Source of the DNA: Ichthyenterobacterium magnum
Lineage (GTDB): Bacteria; Bacteroidota; Bacteroidia; Flavobacteriales; Flavobacteriaceae
Direction: 5' to 3'
Assembly (NCBI RefSeq): GCF_003610635.1
Contig: NZ_RAQJ01000006.1
Location: 1-64,000, forward strand
DNA: 64,000 nucleotides
The notes below the pieces were generated by a model. That model was not told the DNA's origin. It saw only the letters and a program-made list of their open reading frames with translations, and did no database searches. Numbering within the stretch: the stretch's first letter is position 1; every line of letters starts with the position of its first letter. The translations under genes and the position numbers were made by a program. Below are positions 1 through 8,416 of the stretch, one piece after another.

Positions 1-3000
1 TGAGTTAAATAATAACTCACTGAATAATCCGGATTGTTCCCCGTTATCTCTAAATTCTTTAACGTTAAATCTATACTCGTCAACCCATCTGGTACTCCAT
101 CATCACATACCTCTAATGCGGTTGGTGGGATTGCAATTACTGCTGGATGAACAGTTACAGACTGCATACTTGTTGAAGGACAAGCTCCATTAGTTGTATA
201 TTCTAAAGTATATACTGCATCAGAAGTTCCACCTGTAATTACTCCTGTAAGTGGGTTAACAGCAGCGGTATCACCAGGTAATGGATTAAATGCAAAAGTA
301 CCTCCTGAAAGACCAGTAACTGTTGAAATTCCTCCATCACAAGTTGGTGCTATTGTAAACGAAGCATCATCAGCAAGAAAAACATTAAAAGTTTCAGTAC
401 TTACTTCGGAACATACACCTGGAGTTGTATATTCTATTGTATAACTAGCACCTGAAGTGCCTCCAGTAACAGTTCCTGTAATTGGATTTATAGCAGCATC
501 CGTTGGGACAGGGTTTAAAGCAAATGTTCCGCCTAAAGTCCCTGTAATATTAACTGTAGCTCCATCACATGTTGGTGTAACTGTAAATGATGCATCATCA
601 GCAGCAGAAACAGTAACATTTTGAGTTGAATTTTCTGAACAAGACCCCAAAGTTGTATAAACAACTGTATATGTTACTCCTGATGTACCTCCAATTATAG
701 TACCTGTGCTAGCATCTATAGTAACTGGTAATCCTGGATCTGGGTTTAATGTAAAAACTCCTCCAGTATCTCCAGTAATTGTTGCTAAACCTCCATCACA
801 TGTTGAAGTCATTGTAAAACTAGCATCTTCAGCTGGTAAAACTGTAACATTTTGAGTAGTTGTTGAAGGACAAATTCCTACTGTAGTATACTCAACTGTA
901 TATGTAGCACTTGGTGTTGCTCCAGTAATAGTTCCTGTCAACGGATTAATAACCGCTGTATCTAAAGGTATTGGGTTAAAAACAAATGTCCCTCCAATTA
1001 CACCAGTAATGTTAGCTGTTGCGCCATCACAAGTTGGCGTTAATGTAAATGATGAATCATCTTCTGGTAAAACAGTTAATGTTTGAGTTGAAGTTGCTGG
1101 GCACGTTCCAGGAACTGTATACTCAATAGTATATGAAGCTCCTGAAGTTGCTCCAGTAACTGTACCTGTTGTTGAATTAATAACTGCTGTATCTGTTGGA
1201 ATTGGATTAAAAGCAAAAGTTCCACCAACATCTCCTGTAATAGTAGCTGTTCCACCATCACATGTGGCAGTCATAGTAAACGATGCATCATTAGCTGGAT
1301 TAACAATTAAATTAAAAAGCGGTGTAACTGACACATTATTACAAGCTGAATCACCAATAACTTGTACACGTACAAATATTGGTTGCGGACTACCTACATT
1401 ATTATAAGGGCTTGTTAAAGCACCAACATTCATGTCTGCATCATTAAACGATGTATGATATGTTACTATAAAAGTAGTATCAGACTGTGCACCAAGAATA
1501 GTTGCAGATTGCGACTCTAAGTTAAAAGGTTCTGTTCCATCATTAGATGAATCATCACAAACAACCATATCTCCAACAGGATTAATTGTTGGTTGAGACG
1601 TAATATTTAATGTAAATGTTTCAGACTCATAACATCCCGATGTTAAGTATTCTACTCTCACATAAATTATTTGACCATCAGTTCCTGTATAATTATCAGG
1701 ATTTGGAATTGGATTGACATCTCCATCTGCATCTGCTTGAGTTTCATGATAGGTTACATTTAAATCTCCAGCATTTGGTGATGGCGTTAAAATAATTGGT
1801 GTGTTTTCTGTTAAATCAAAAATATATGGTGGTGCACCAGGATTACATAAAAACAAATCACTTGGTGTATCGTTTATAATTTCTGGTAAAACTTCTACAT
1901 CAACATCATATGTATATTCACAACCAAAATCGTCTGTTACTCTATACGTATACGTATGTGTTCCAGCAGTAGGTGGTGCGACAGTAATTGTATTACCTGT
2001 AGTATTTGTTATTGTCGCATCTGTATCCCATGCTTCAGATGTAATGGTTGGTGTAAATGATAATTCTGGTGGCTGTAAAGCTGGGTCAAACTCTATTCCC
2101 CAAGAAAAAACATGTCCATTATCAGCAGAGATATTATCTACGATTCTAATCGTCCAATTCCCATTTAAAGGCGACCCTAAAAGACCACTTAACGGGTTAA
2201 GTGAACTATATGTTCCCGCAGGCACAAAACTATCTGTATAAGTTCCAGGTCCATCGCCATTAGTAAATGTTCCTCCGTTTTGTATTCCTCCAACTAAAGT
2301 AGGGTTTCCTGTATTGGGTTCAAAACAATAATCATAACCAACTCCCGGAGTTGTATTATTACTTTGCCCATCTACGGTTCCAGTAGCCCATGGTTCACCC
2401 AAATTAGCTGAACCACTTCCTTGTTGGTCATGTATTCTTACAACTTGTCCATTAGGAGAAATTATTTCAATATCTAAATCCCCTAAATAAGAATGCTCCA
2501 TATTAATACAAATATTGACTAATTGACCTATATTATCTAATGTTTGCGAAGAATCATAACAATCTACAGTGATAGACGTTTCATAAACAGCACCACTCCC
2601 ATCTGGCAAAAACGTAATACCACTTACAGGAGGTGTACAATCATTTAAAAACTCAACAGGGTTAACAACACCATCTATTGTTGTAGTATCACCAAAACAT
2701 AATGTAGGGTTAGCAGCCTGTGTTCCAGTAAAATCAGGTTCTGTTGCTACTTGTATCACTTGATTTATAAGATTATTATTTGTACATCCCAAAGGGTCTG
2801 TACCTGTATTAGTATCTCTTATATTTAGATTTACAATATAAACACCAGGAGTAGCATAAGAAAACGTAGCTGTTTGTCCTGTTATTGTATTACCATCTCC
2901 TAAGTCCCACTCATAGGTTGCTCCTGTACCATCTAAAGAAAACACGCCGCTACCTGTAAGTGTAACATCCTCGTTAGGGCAAACCCAAATATAGCCATCT

Positions 3001-3470
3001 CCATTAGGAGCAGGCGTAGCAGTATCTATTTGAGAGTTTATGGTTTGGCATGGCAAAAAACAAGAAATAGTTGCAGCCCATCCAGAAAACGTTCCAGAAG
3101 CATCAGAAGTAAACTCAACTGTTATACAACCAGATCCGTTATCTGACGTTGCTCTTACAGAAGGTGGTAACGTATTACCATCAAAAGTTCCAAAAGCTGG
3201 TGCTGCTGTACTATCTCCATTATAAATAGTCATTGAATCTGCTCCAGCTTGGATATTAAAATCAGTAAAATCTAGCTGCGAAAGTTCTCCTGGATTTTCA
3301 GGACAAATAGTAAACACTAGACTTTCACCACTAGAGTAATTTGCAAATTCTCCTCCAGAATCGTATAGTACACCAGAACATTGCGTTGCTGTTCCATTTT
3401 GCATTAAGATGTCTTGTGCAAATGTTACTGCAGAAGACATTAAAAAAAATATAAGTATAGCTTTTTTCAT
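1..3470 (-). CDS. Large secreted multidomain protein, 5' part (C-terminus beyond left edge)
   Basis: Open frame of 1156 codons from an ATG at 3470 to the window edge; the stop lies outside. A signal peptide (MKKAILIFFLMSSAVTFAQ) is followed by a CUB-like domain (about residues 20-125, ending GWAATISC), a PKD-like domain (about 140-220, core YEWDLGDG), a P/Homo-B (proprotein convertase P-domain-like) region (about 290-465, core HSYLGDLDIEIISPNG), modules with the core VTYHETQADAD...NPIPNPDNYTG (about 480-710), and five tandem 76-77-residue repeats opening DASFTxTPTCDG (about 710-1125). This architecture is usual for surface or secreted adhesin-like proteins of Bacteroidota, most of which carry a T9SS sorting domain; that end is not visible here. 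Domain names come from motif recognition, and the function as adhesin is inferred. Confidence 0.85.
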   Translation of the reverse strand, partial: MKKAILIFFLMSSAVTFAQDILMQNGTATQCSGVLYDSGGEFANYSSGESLVFTICPENPGELSQLDFTDFNIQAGADSMTIYNGDSTAAPAFGTFDGNTLPPSVRATSDNGSGCITVEFTSDASGTFSGWAATISCFLPCQTINSQIDTATPAPNGDGYIWVCPNEDVTLTGSGVFSLDGTGATYEWDLGDGNTITGQTATFSYATPGVYIVNLNIRDTNTGTDPLGCTNNNLINQVIQVATEPDFTGTQAANPTLCFGDTTTIDGVVNPVEFLNDCTPPVSGITFLPDGSGAVYETSITVDCYDSSQTLDNIGQLVNICINMEHSYLGDLDIEIISPNGQVVRIHDQQGSGSANLGEPWATGTVDGQSNNTTPGVGYDYCFEPNTGNPTLVGGIQNGGTFTNGDGPGTYTDSFVPAGTYSSLNPLSGLLGSPLNGNWTIRIVDNISADNGHVFSWGIEFDPALQPPELSFTPTITSEAWDTDATITNTTGNTITVAPPTAGTHTYTYRVTDDFGCEYTYDVDVEVLPEIINDTPSDLFLCNPGAPPYIFDLTENTPIILTPSPNAGDLNVTYHETQADADGDVNPIPNPDNYTGTDGQIIYVRVEYLTSGCYESETFTLNITSQPTINPVGDMVVCDDSSNDGTEPFNLESQSATILGAQSDTTFIVTYHTSFNDADMNVGALTSPYNNVGSPQPIFVRVQVIGDSACNNVSVTPLFNLIVNPANDASFTMTATCDGGTATITGDVGGTFAFNPIPTDTAVINSTTGTVTGATSGASYTIEYTVPGTCPATSTQTLTVLPEDDSSFTLTPTCDGATANITGVIGGTFVFNPIPLDTAVINPLTGTITGATPSATYTVEYTTVGICPSTTTQNVTVLPAEDASFTMTSTCDGGLATITGDTGGVFTLNPDPGLPVTIDASTGTIIGGTSGVTYTVVYTTLGSCSENSTQNVTVSAADDASFTVTPTCDGATVNITGTLGGTFALNPVPTDAAINPITGTVTGGTSGASYTIEYTTPGVCSEVSTETFNVFLADDASFTIAPTCDGGISTVTGLSGGTFAFNPLPGDTAAVNPLTGVITGGTSDAVYTLEYTTNGACPSTSMQSVTVHPAVIAIPPTALEVCDDGVPDGLTSIDLTLKNLEITGNNPDYSVSYYLT
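100..1315 (-). repeat. Five tandem ~231-bp coding repeats
   Basis: Inside the large secreted protein the 8-mer ccatcaca, which encodes the CDG of each repeat on the minus strand, starts at 334, 562, 793, 1024 and 1255, giving periods of 228, 231, 231 and 231 bp (76-77 codons). The units are diverged at the nucleotide level but keep the protein pattern DASFT..CDG...ITG..GG.F.FNP.P...I...TG...G.TSG..Y..EYTT.G.C. They are probably beta-sandwich spacer modules of a surface stalk. Confidence 0.88.
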
Positions 3471-3493
3471 CGTTAAAGTTTGATGTTATTATT

Positions 3494-3967
3494 TTATAAC
3501 TGTTGTGTTTTTATTATAATAAAATAGTTTGTGTTATCAGCACGATACATATGAGGCCCTCCAGAGAAAAATTTAAACATATATTTAAGAGGATTAAAAT
3601 TTCTAGGATTAAAAGAAGCATCTCTTTTTAAGTCTTTAACATAATTATCAAATAATGGTACTTGGGATAATAATGTACATTGCTTTTGATTCTTAGAATC
3701 TGAAACTAATTTAATTTCTATTCTGTTTCTTAATAGATGTTTAATATCTTTTAAACGTTGTGGTTTACTTAAAACATTATTTTGTAACTGGTTTCCATAA
3801 ACCTCTTTAAGCATTTTCATTTCATTAGATGTTAAAGGCGCTTTAACATTATCTGGATAATTTATGACTTTTGCAAGTTGGCTGTTGCTTATTGATTGTG
3901 TATAACCTTGACTTATAGCCAATAAAGCAAACACAAAGACTAAAGGGAGAAATAATTTTTTATTCAT
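3494..3967 (-). CDS. Small secreted protein of unknown function (157 aa)
   Basis: Begins MNKKLFLPLVFVFALLAISQGYTQ, a clear signal peptide with a cleavage site near residue 24. The mature part (~133 residues) is basic and has no motif I recognise; it contains the stretches LTSNEMKMLKEVYG and FNPRNFNPLKYMFKFFSGG. It lies 23 bp upstream (on the minus strand) of the start of the large secreted protein at 3470 and may be co-transcribed with it. Proteins of this size directly before a large adhesin are sometimes assembly partners in Bacteroidota, but nothing in the sequence shows that here. Function unknown. Confidence 0.8.
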   Translation of the reverse strand: MNKKLFLPLVFVFALLAISQGYTQSISNSQLAKVINYPDNVKAPLTSNEMKMLKEVYGNQLQNNVLSKPQRLKDIKHLLRNRIEIKLVSDSKNQKQCTLLSQVPLFDNYVKDLKRDASFNPRNFNPLKYMFKFFSGGPHMYRADNTNYFIIIKTQQL

Positions 3968-4103
3968 AGCGTTTTTACTCGATTTTAAAGACGTGAAAAT
4001 TAAGAAAATTTTAATAAATAAACTGTTAATCTAACAACAGAATTAAACTGTCTATCTATTTTATAGATATAACATTTTAAGTTAAAAAACTCCTACCTAT
4101 GTC

Positions 4104-4131
4104 TTTGACTTTTTTTAATTGCTTATCTTTG
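4104..4131 (+). promoter_or_regulatory. Bacteroidota-type promoter for folE
   Basis: TTTG at 4104-4107 and TATCTTTG at 4124-4131 fit the -33 TTTG and -7 TAnnTTTG elements, with a 16-nt spacer that is slightly short. A transcript would start near 4137, leaving a leader of about 60 nt. The leader contains a small hairpin (tttccg/cggaaa, about 4177-4194). Confidence 0.55.
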
Positions 4132-4199
4132 CATTTGATTAAAGCCAAATACTTTTAAAGTATAATTTAAAGAGATTTCCGCTTTGACGGAAAATAAGT

Positions 4200-4877
4200 A
4201 TGAAAATAGAAAAAGATATAAAAGATTTTGAATCTTTAGGAGATAACCACATAGGAACATCGGCAGAAACTCCTATGCGAAATGATGCCTTTAAGCTTAG
4301 CAATGATGAGAAAATTGACATTATTAAAGATGATGTACGTCATATTATGGAGACTTTAGGTTTAGATTTAAGTGACGACAGCCTTAAAGGAACGCCAAAC
4401 AGAGTTGCAAAAATGTTTGTTAAAGAAATATTTGGTGGCTTAAATCCAAAGAAAAAACCAAGTGCTTCTACCTTTGACAATAAGTACAAATATGGCGAAA
4501 TGCTTGTTGAAAAAAACATAACAGTTTACTCAACATGTGAGCATCATTTATTACCGATAGTAGGAAAAGCCCATGTTGCTTATATCTCTAACGGAACAGT
4601 TGTTGGTCTTTCTAAAATGAATCGCATTGTAGATTATTATGCTAAACGTCCTCAAGTACAAGAGCGTTTAACGATTCAAATAGTAAAAGAACTACAAGAA
4701 GTTTTAAACACTAAAGATGTTGCTTGTGTTATTGACGCAAAACATTTATGTGTTAACTCAAGAGGTATTAGAGATGTAGATAGTAGCACTGTTACTTCAG
4801 AGTTTGGAGGAAAATTTAAAGAAAAAGAAACTAAACGAGAATTTTTAGACTACATTAAATTAGATACAACGTTTTAA
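4200..4877 (+). CDS. folE: GTP cyclohydrolase I
   Basis: Converts GTP to 7,8-dihydroneopterin triphosphate, the first step toward tetrahydrofolate and, via QueD, toward 7-deazaguanines. At 225 residues it matches the type IA family: DSLKGTPNRVAKMF, the zinc/active-site segment STCEHHLLP near residues 111-119, GLSKMNRIVDYYAKRPQVQERLT, and the second metal segment with Cys in LCVNSRGIRD. The N-terminal ~40 residues are variable, as usual. It has its own promoter and a 13-bp inverted repeat downstream. A folD and a queE lie elsewhere in the window but not adjacent. The identification is firm. Confidence 0.97.
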   Translation: MKIEKDIKDFESLGDNHIGTSAETPMRNDAFKLSNDEKIDIIKDDVRHIMETLGLDLSDDSLKGTPNRVAKMFVKEIFGGLNPKKKPSASTFDNKYKYGEMLVEKNITVYSTCEHHLLPIVGKAHVAYISNGTVVGLSKMNRIVDYYAKRPQVQERLTIQIVKELQEVLNTKDVACVIDAKHLCVNSRGIRDVDSSTVTSEFGGKFKEKETKREFLDYIKLDTTF

Positions 4878-4894
4878 AATGTTAGATGTGTAGT

Positions 4895-4941
4895 TGTTTA
4901 GTTGTAAAGCCGTATTAAACAATCAGCATTACAACTAAACA
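4895..4941. repeat. 13-bp perfect inverted repeat downstream of folE
   Basis: tgtttagttgtaa at 4895-4907 and its exact complement ttacaactaaaca at 4929-4941 are separated by 21 nt. It lies between the folE stop (4877) and the four-helix-bundle gene (4960). No T-tract follows, so it is a poor intrinsic terminator. Related acaacta/aacaac words recur just after the four-helix gene (5336-5345), which hints at an insertion boundary. Confidence 0.6.
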
Positions 4942-4959
4942 AATCAACAACAAACCATT

Positions 4960-5322
4960 ATGCATTTATATTCATTTGAAAAATTGGAAGTTTGGGAAGA
5001 AGCGAAGAAATTAGCTATTAATGTTTACAAAATAACAAGAGAATTTCCCAATGAGGAAAAATATGGTCTTAAATCGCAAATGAGAAGATGTTCAATTTCT
5101 ATACCTTCAAATATTGCTGAAGGTACAGCTAGATTAACTAATAAAGACAAGGCTCATTTTATGACTGTAGCATATAGTTCTGCTATAGAACTGCTAAATC
5201 AAACAATTATTTCAAAAGAATTAAATTTTATTTCCGAAAAAAACTATAAAAATATTAGATTAGAAGTTGAATCTATTACTAATAAAATAAATTCATTACG
5301 TAATTATTTTTTAAAACCTTAA
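4960..5322 (+). CDS. Four helix bundle protein (S23 / 23S rRNA intervening-sequence protein family)
   Basis: A protein of 120 residues with the diagnostic N-terminal pattern FEKLEVWEEAKKLAINVYKITREFPNEE, then YGLKSQMRRCSISIPSNIAEG and a C-terminal helical pair ending INSLRNYFLKP. The family was first seen as ORFs inside intervening sequences of 23S rRNA and is widespread as single genes scattered through Bacteroidota genomes; the molecular function is unknown. Here it sits alone between folE and cysS, flanked by short repeated words. The start follows family alignment; both this gene and cysS begin with ATGCATTT, probably by chance. Confidence 0.92.
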   Translation: MHLYSFEKLEVWEEAKKLAINVYKITREFPNEEKYGLKSQMRRCSISIPSNIAEGTARLTNKDKAHFMTVAYSSAIELLNQTIISKELNFISEKNYKNIRLEVESITNKINSLRNYFLKP

Positions 5323-5356
5323 CAGCAGACAAATTAACAACTAACACTATTAGCCC

Positions 5357-6838
5357 ATGCATTTGTACCAAGAGCAAAAGATTCAAATTTATAATACGCT
5401 TAGCGGAAAAAAAGAAGCTTTTAAACCCATTGTAGATGGCTATGTTGGTATGTATGTTTGCGGACCTACAGTATATAGCAATGTGCATTTAGGAAACGTA
5501 AGAACTTTTATGTCTTTCGATATGGTGTTTCGTTATTTAAAGCATTTAGGCTACAAAGTACGTTACGTAAGAAATATTACAGATGCAGGACACTTAGAAA
5601 ACGATGCCGATGCTGGTGAAGATAAAATTACTAAAAAAGCACGTTTAGAAGCTATAGAACCTATGGAAGTAGTGCAACGTTATACTGTAGATTTTCATAA
5701 CATTTTAAACACACTTAATTTTCTTCCTCCTAGTATTGAGCCAACGGCTACTGGACATATTATCGAACAAATTGAATTAATCAAAAAAATTATAGATAAT
5801 GGTTTTGCTTATGTCGTAAATGGGTCAGTCTATTTTGATGTACATAAATTTAATGAAACCAATGATTACGGAATTTTAAGTAAGCGTAAGCTTGAAGATT
5901 TAATACACAATACAAGAACTCTTGATGGACAGAGTGATAAAAAGAATCCACAAGATTTTGCGCTTTGGAAAAAAGCAGAACCTCAACATATTATGCGCTG
6001 GCCATCACCTTGGAGTGACGGATTTCCTGGTTGGCATCTAGAGTGTACAGCTATGAGCACAAAATATTTAGGCGATAATTTTGATATTCATGGTGGTGGA
6101 ATGGACTTGAAGTTCCCACATCACGAATGTGAAATTGCGCAAAGCGAAGCTGCAATCGGGCAAGCACCTGTAAACTATTGGATGCATGCGAATATGCTAA
6201 ACCTTAATGGTCAACGCATGTCAAAATCAACAGGAAACACAGTAAATCCTGACGAATTACTTTCAGGAAATAATGCATTTTTTAGTAAAGCATATGCACC
6301 AAGTGTTATTCGTTTTTTTAATGCACAATCATCTTACAGAAGTATTTTAGACCTTACAGACGATGGTTTATTAGCTAGTGAAAAAGGGTTTTACAGATTA
6401 ATGGATGCCATTAATTTGTTAGACGATTTAAAACCAGAAAGCTCATCAACATTTAATGTTACCGACTGGAAACAAAAATGTTATGATGCAATGAATGATG
6501 ATTTTAATTCACCAATATTAATTGCACATCTTTTTGAGGCCGCAAAACAAGTCAACCAAATTAAAGATGGTAAAGCATCATTAACTTCTGAAGATTTAGA
6601 ACTACTCAAAAACACAATGAATGCATTTACATTTGATGTTTTAGGTTTAGTTAATGTTTTAAAAGCAGATACTGGCACAGATAAACTTTCTGGAGCTGTT
6701 GAATTATTAATACAATTACGTCAAGATGCAAGAGCCAATAAAGACTTCGCTTTATCAGATAAGATTCGTGATGATTTAGCTTCAGCTGGCATACAATTAA
6801 ACGATGGTAAAGATGGCACAACATTTACCACCAACTAG
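5357..6838 (+). CDS. cysS: Cysteine--tRNA ligase
   Basis: Class I aminoacyl-tRNA synthetase charging tRNA-Cys, cytoplasmic. Of 493 residues, it shows the zinc-binding/entry motif [13 protein letters not shown] (Cys35, with HLGN as the HIGH equivalent at 44-47), a further zinc-site segment [25 protein letters not shown], and the KMSKS loop as RMSKS near residue 290. The C-terminal DALR-type helical domain runs to the end. Length is normal for flavobacterial CysRS. The coding region ends 8 bp before a dispersed palindromic element, with yidD downstream on the same strand. Confidence 0.98.
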   Translation: MHLYQEQKIQIYNTLSGKKEAFKPIVDGYVGMYVCGPTVYSNVHLGNVRTFMSFDMVFRYLKHLGYKVRYVRNITDAGHLENDADAGEDKITKKARLEAIEPMEVVQRYTVDFHNILNTLNFLPPSIEPTATGHIIEQIELIKKIIDNGFAYVVNGSVYFDVHKFNETNDYGILSKRKLEDLIHNTRTLDGQSDKKNPQDFALWKKAEPQHIMRWPSPWSDGFPGWHLECTAMSTKYLGDNFDIHGGGMDLKFPHHECEIAQSEAAIGQAPVNYWMHANMLNLNGQRMSKSTGNTVNPDELLSGNNAFFSKAYAPSVIRFFNAQSSYRSILDLTDDGLLASEKGFYRLMDAINLLDDLKPESSSTFNVTDWKQKCYDAMNDDFNSPILIAHLFEAAKQVNQIKDGKASLTSEDLELLKNTMNAFTFDVLGLVNVLKADTGTDKLSGAVELLIQLRQDARANKDFALSDKIRDDLASAGIQLNDGKDGTTFTTN

Positions 6839-6846
6839 TTTATCAT

Positions 6847-6913
6847 GTCATTCTGCAGCAGATGCGGAATTCACTTATAAAACTTTAAAATAGATTCCTG
6901 CTTTCGCAGGAAT
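6847..6913 (+). repeat. Dispersed palindromic element, copy 1
   Basis: This 67-bp segment starts gtcattctgcagcagatgcgg and ends with the hairpin attcctgctttcgcaggaat. Read in reverse complement, 55149-55217 has the same order: gtcattcc, gatgcggaat, an AT-rich centre, aatagattcctgc, ttcgcaggaat. The two copies share most positions and lie in opposite orientation. It fills the cysS-yidD spacer and ends 8 nt before the yidD start codon, so its hairpin may affect yidD translation. Confidence 0.75.
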
Positions 6914-6921
6914 AATAAACA

Positions 6922-7158
6922 TTGAAAAAAATACTTACATACCCTTTTTTGTTTTTAATTAAAGTATATCAAACTTTAATCTCACCATTAACGCCTGCTA
7001 GTTGTAGATTTCAACCAACATGTTCTCATTATACTAAAGAAGCATTAGAAAAACATGGGTTATTAAAAGGCGGACAATTAGCAATACGACGTATTTTTAG
7101 TTGTCATCCTTGGGGACGAAGTGGATATGACCCTGTTCCAAAAAAGGATGACAACTAA
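6922..7158 (+). CDS. yidD: Membrane protein insertion efficiency factor YidD
   Basis: Small inner-membrane-associated protein (78 residues here) that assists YidC-dependent membrane insertion. The family core is complete: [28 protein letters not shown] then [35 protein letters not shown]. The start is TTG; no ATG is available in frame, and the reading begins where the family begins. The C-terminus KKDDN is unusual: it comes from sequence that is an inverted copy of upstream yidD DNA. A second tail reading [14 protein letters not shown] then stop, more like the family ending, lies at 7474-7518 after three 121-bp units. Confidence 0.93.
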   Translation: MKKILTYPFLFLIKVYQTLISPLTPASCRFQPTCSHYTKEALEKHGLLKGGQLAIRRIFSCHPWGRSGYDPVPKKDDN

Positions 7159-7162
7159 AAAT
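7093..7162. repeat. 17-bp inverted repeat spanning the yidD stop codon
   Basis: atttttagttgtcatcc at 7093-7109 is exactly complementary to ggatgacaactaaaaat at 7146-7162, with 36 nt between. The right arm supplies the last three codons and the stop of yidD. The same right arm is repeated at 121-bp steps downstream. An arm copied in inverse orientation so close by is what a template-switch replication error leaves. Confidence 0.85.
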
Positions 7163-7518
7163 TTGCCAGCGCGATAACTCGCATGTCGCTAAAAATGTAC
7201 ACTGTACATTTTCTTTTTCGCTTCATCGCCTTGGGGACGAAGTGGATATGACCCTGTTCCAAAAAAGGATGACAACTAAAAATTTGCCAGCGCGATAACT
7301 CGCATGTCGCTAAAAATGTACACTGTACATTTTCTTTTTCGCTTCATCGCCTTGGGGACGAAGTGGATATGACCCTGTTCCAAAAAAGGATGACAACTAA
7401 AAATTTGCCAGCGCGATAACTCGCATGTCGCTAAAAATGTACACTGTACATTTTCTTTTTCGCTTCATCGCCTTGGGGACGAAGTGGATATGACCCTGTT
7501 CCAGAAAAGGAAGATTAA
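7108..7518 (+). repeat. Tandem 121-bp repeat, three full units plus the ancestral yidD tail
   Basis: The word ccttggggacg starts at 7108, 7229, 7350 and 7471, an exact 121-bp period. Each full unit holds the last ~50 bp of yidD, the inverted arm, then about 70 bp of unrelated, more GC-rich sequence containing the palindrome aaaatgtac-act-gtacatttt. The fourth copy diverges after gttcca and ends PEKED then stop. The units are identical as far as I can read, so amplification is recent. Units abut directly with no spacers, so this is not a CRISPR. It fills the whole yidD-lgt interval apart from ~65 bp. Confidence 0.95.
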
Positions 7519-7584
7519 AACTATCTTAAGATGCTTATTTAATTTGAGCATAAACAGTATATTTACCCAACAAAATAAATACCT

Positions 7585-8409
7585 ATGCATGCATTAGAAA
7601 TTGTTTGGAATCCTTCAAAAGGAATTGACCTTGGTTTTTTCACAATTCACTATTATAGTTTAATGTGGATTGTTGCCTTTTTATTAGGTTTTCAAATCAT
7701 GAAACGCATTTATAAAAATGAAAATCAAACCGACGAATCTTTAGATTCTTTATTTATCTATTCTGTTATTGGTATTATGCTTGGCGCAAGATTAGGTCAC
7801 GTTATATTTTACCAGTCAGAATTAATTACTCAAGATTTCTTTAGTATTTTTCTTCCGTTTCGATTTAATCCAGAGTTTGAATTTACCGGATTTCAAGGTC
7901 TTGCCAGTCATGGCGCAGCTATAGGTATGATTCTCTCAATGTACTTATACAATAAAAAAGTACTTAAAAAAAGTGTGATTTGGATTTTAGATCGTGTTGT
8001 CATTCCTGTTGCTCTTGGTGCCATTTTTGTTAGAATAGGAAACTTTATAAACTCTGAAATTATAGGAAAACCTACAGGTTCAGATTTTGGTGTTGTGTTT
8101 TCAAAATTAGGGGAAGATTTTGCAAGACATCCTGCTCAACTTTATGAAGCTACATGTTATGTTTTTGTGTTTTTAATTCTATTCTTTATTTACTGGAAAA
8201 CAAAAAAGAGAGAACAACAAGGCTTTTTATTTGGCTTGTTTTTAGTTTTACTTTGGACCGTTCGTTTCTTTGTAGAGTTTGTAAAAGAAGCTCAAAATAT
8301 TGAACGAGCAGAATGGTCTTTAAACACAGGTCAACTATTAAGTATTCCGTTTATACTTATAGGCTTGTATTTTATGTTTGTGTACAAACCAAAACACAAA
8401 TTAAGTTAA
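7585..8409 (+). CDS. lgt: Prolipoprotein diacylglyceryl transferase
   Basis: Inner-membrane enzyme that transfers diacylglycerol from phosphatidylglycerol to the lipobox cysteine of prolipoproteins, the first maturation step for the lipoproteins seen in this window. The 274 residues contain about seven hydrophobic segments, the early IHYYSLMWIVAFLLG, GARLGHVIFY, the HGAAIGMI segment, and the signature region RIGNFINSEIIGKPT followed by RHPAQLYEA. The start has IVWNPSKGIDLGFFTIHYYS as in family members. It is followed after 7 bp by a DUF192 lipoprotein gene, a likely two-gene operon. Confidence 0.97.
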   Translation: MHALEIVWNPSKGIDLGFFTIHYYSLMWIVAFLLGFQIMKRIYKNENQTDESLDSLFIYSVIGIMLGARLGHVIFYQSELITQDFFSIFLPFRFNPEFEFTGFQGLASHGAAIGMILSMYLYNKKVLKKSVIWILDRVVIPVALGAIFVRIGNFINSEIIGKPTGSDFGVVFSKLGEDFARHPAQLYEATCYVFVFLILFFIYWKTKKREQQGFLFGLFLVLLWTVRFFVEFVKEAQNIERAEWSLNTGQLLSIPFILIGLYFMFVYKPKHKLS

Positions 8410-8416
8410 CCATAAA

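Noticed and set aside
1801-3225. Plus-strand ORFs within the large secreted protein gene
   Set aside because: The opposite strand carries a continuous, domain-rich frame with signal peptide; these lack starts in context and any motif.
7108-7518. Regular repeats that might suggest a CRISPR array
   Set aside because: Units of 121 bp abut with no unique spacers, contain coding tail of yidD, and no cas gene is near.
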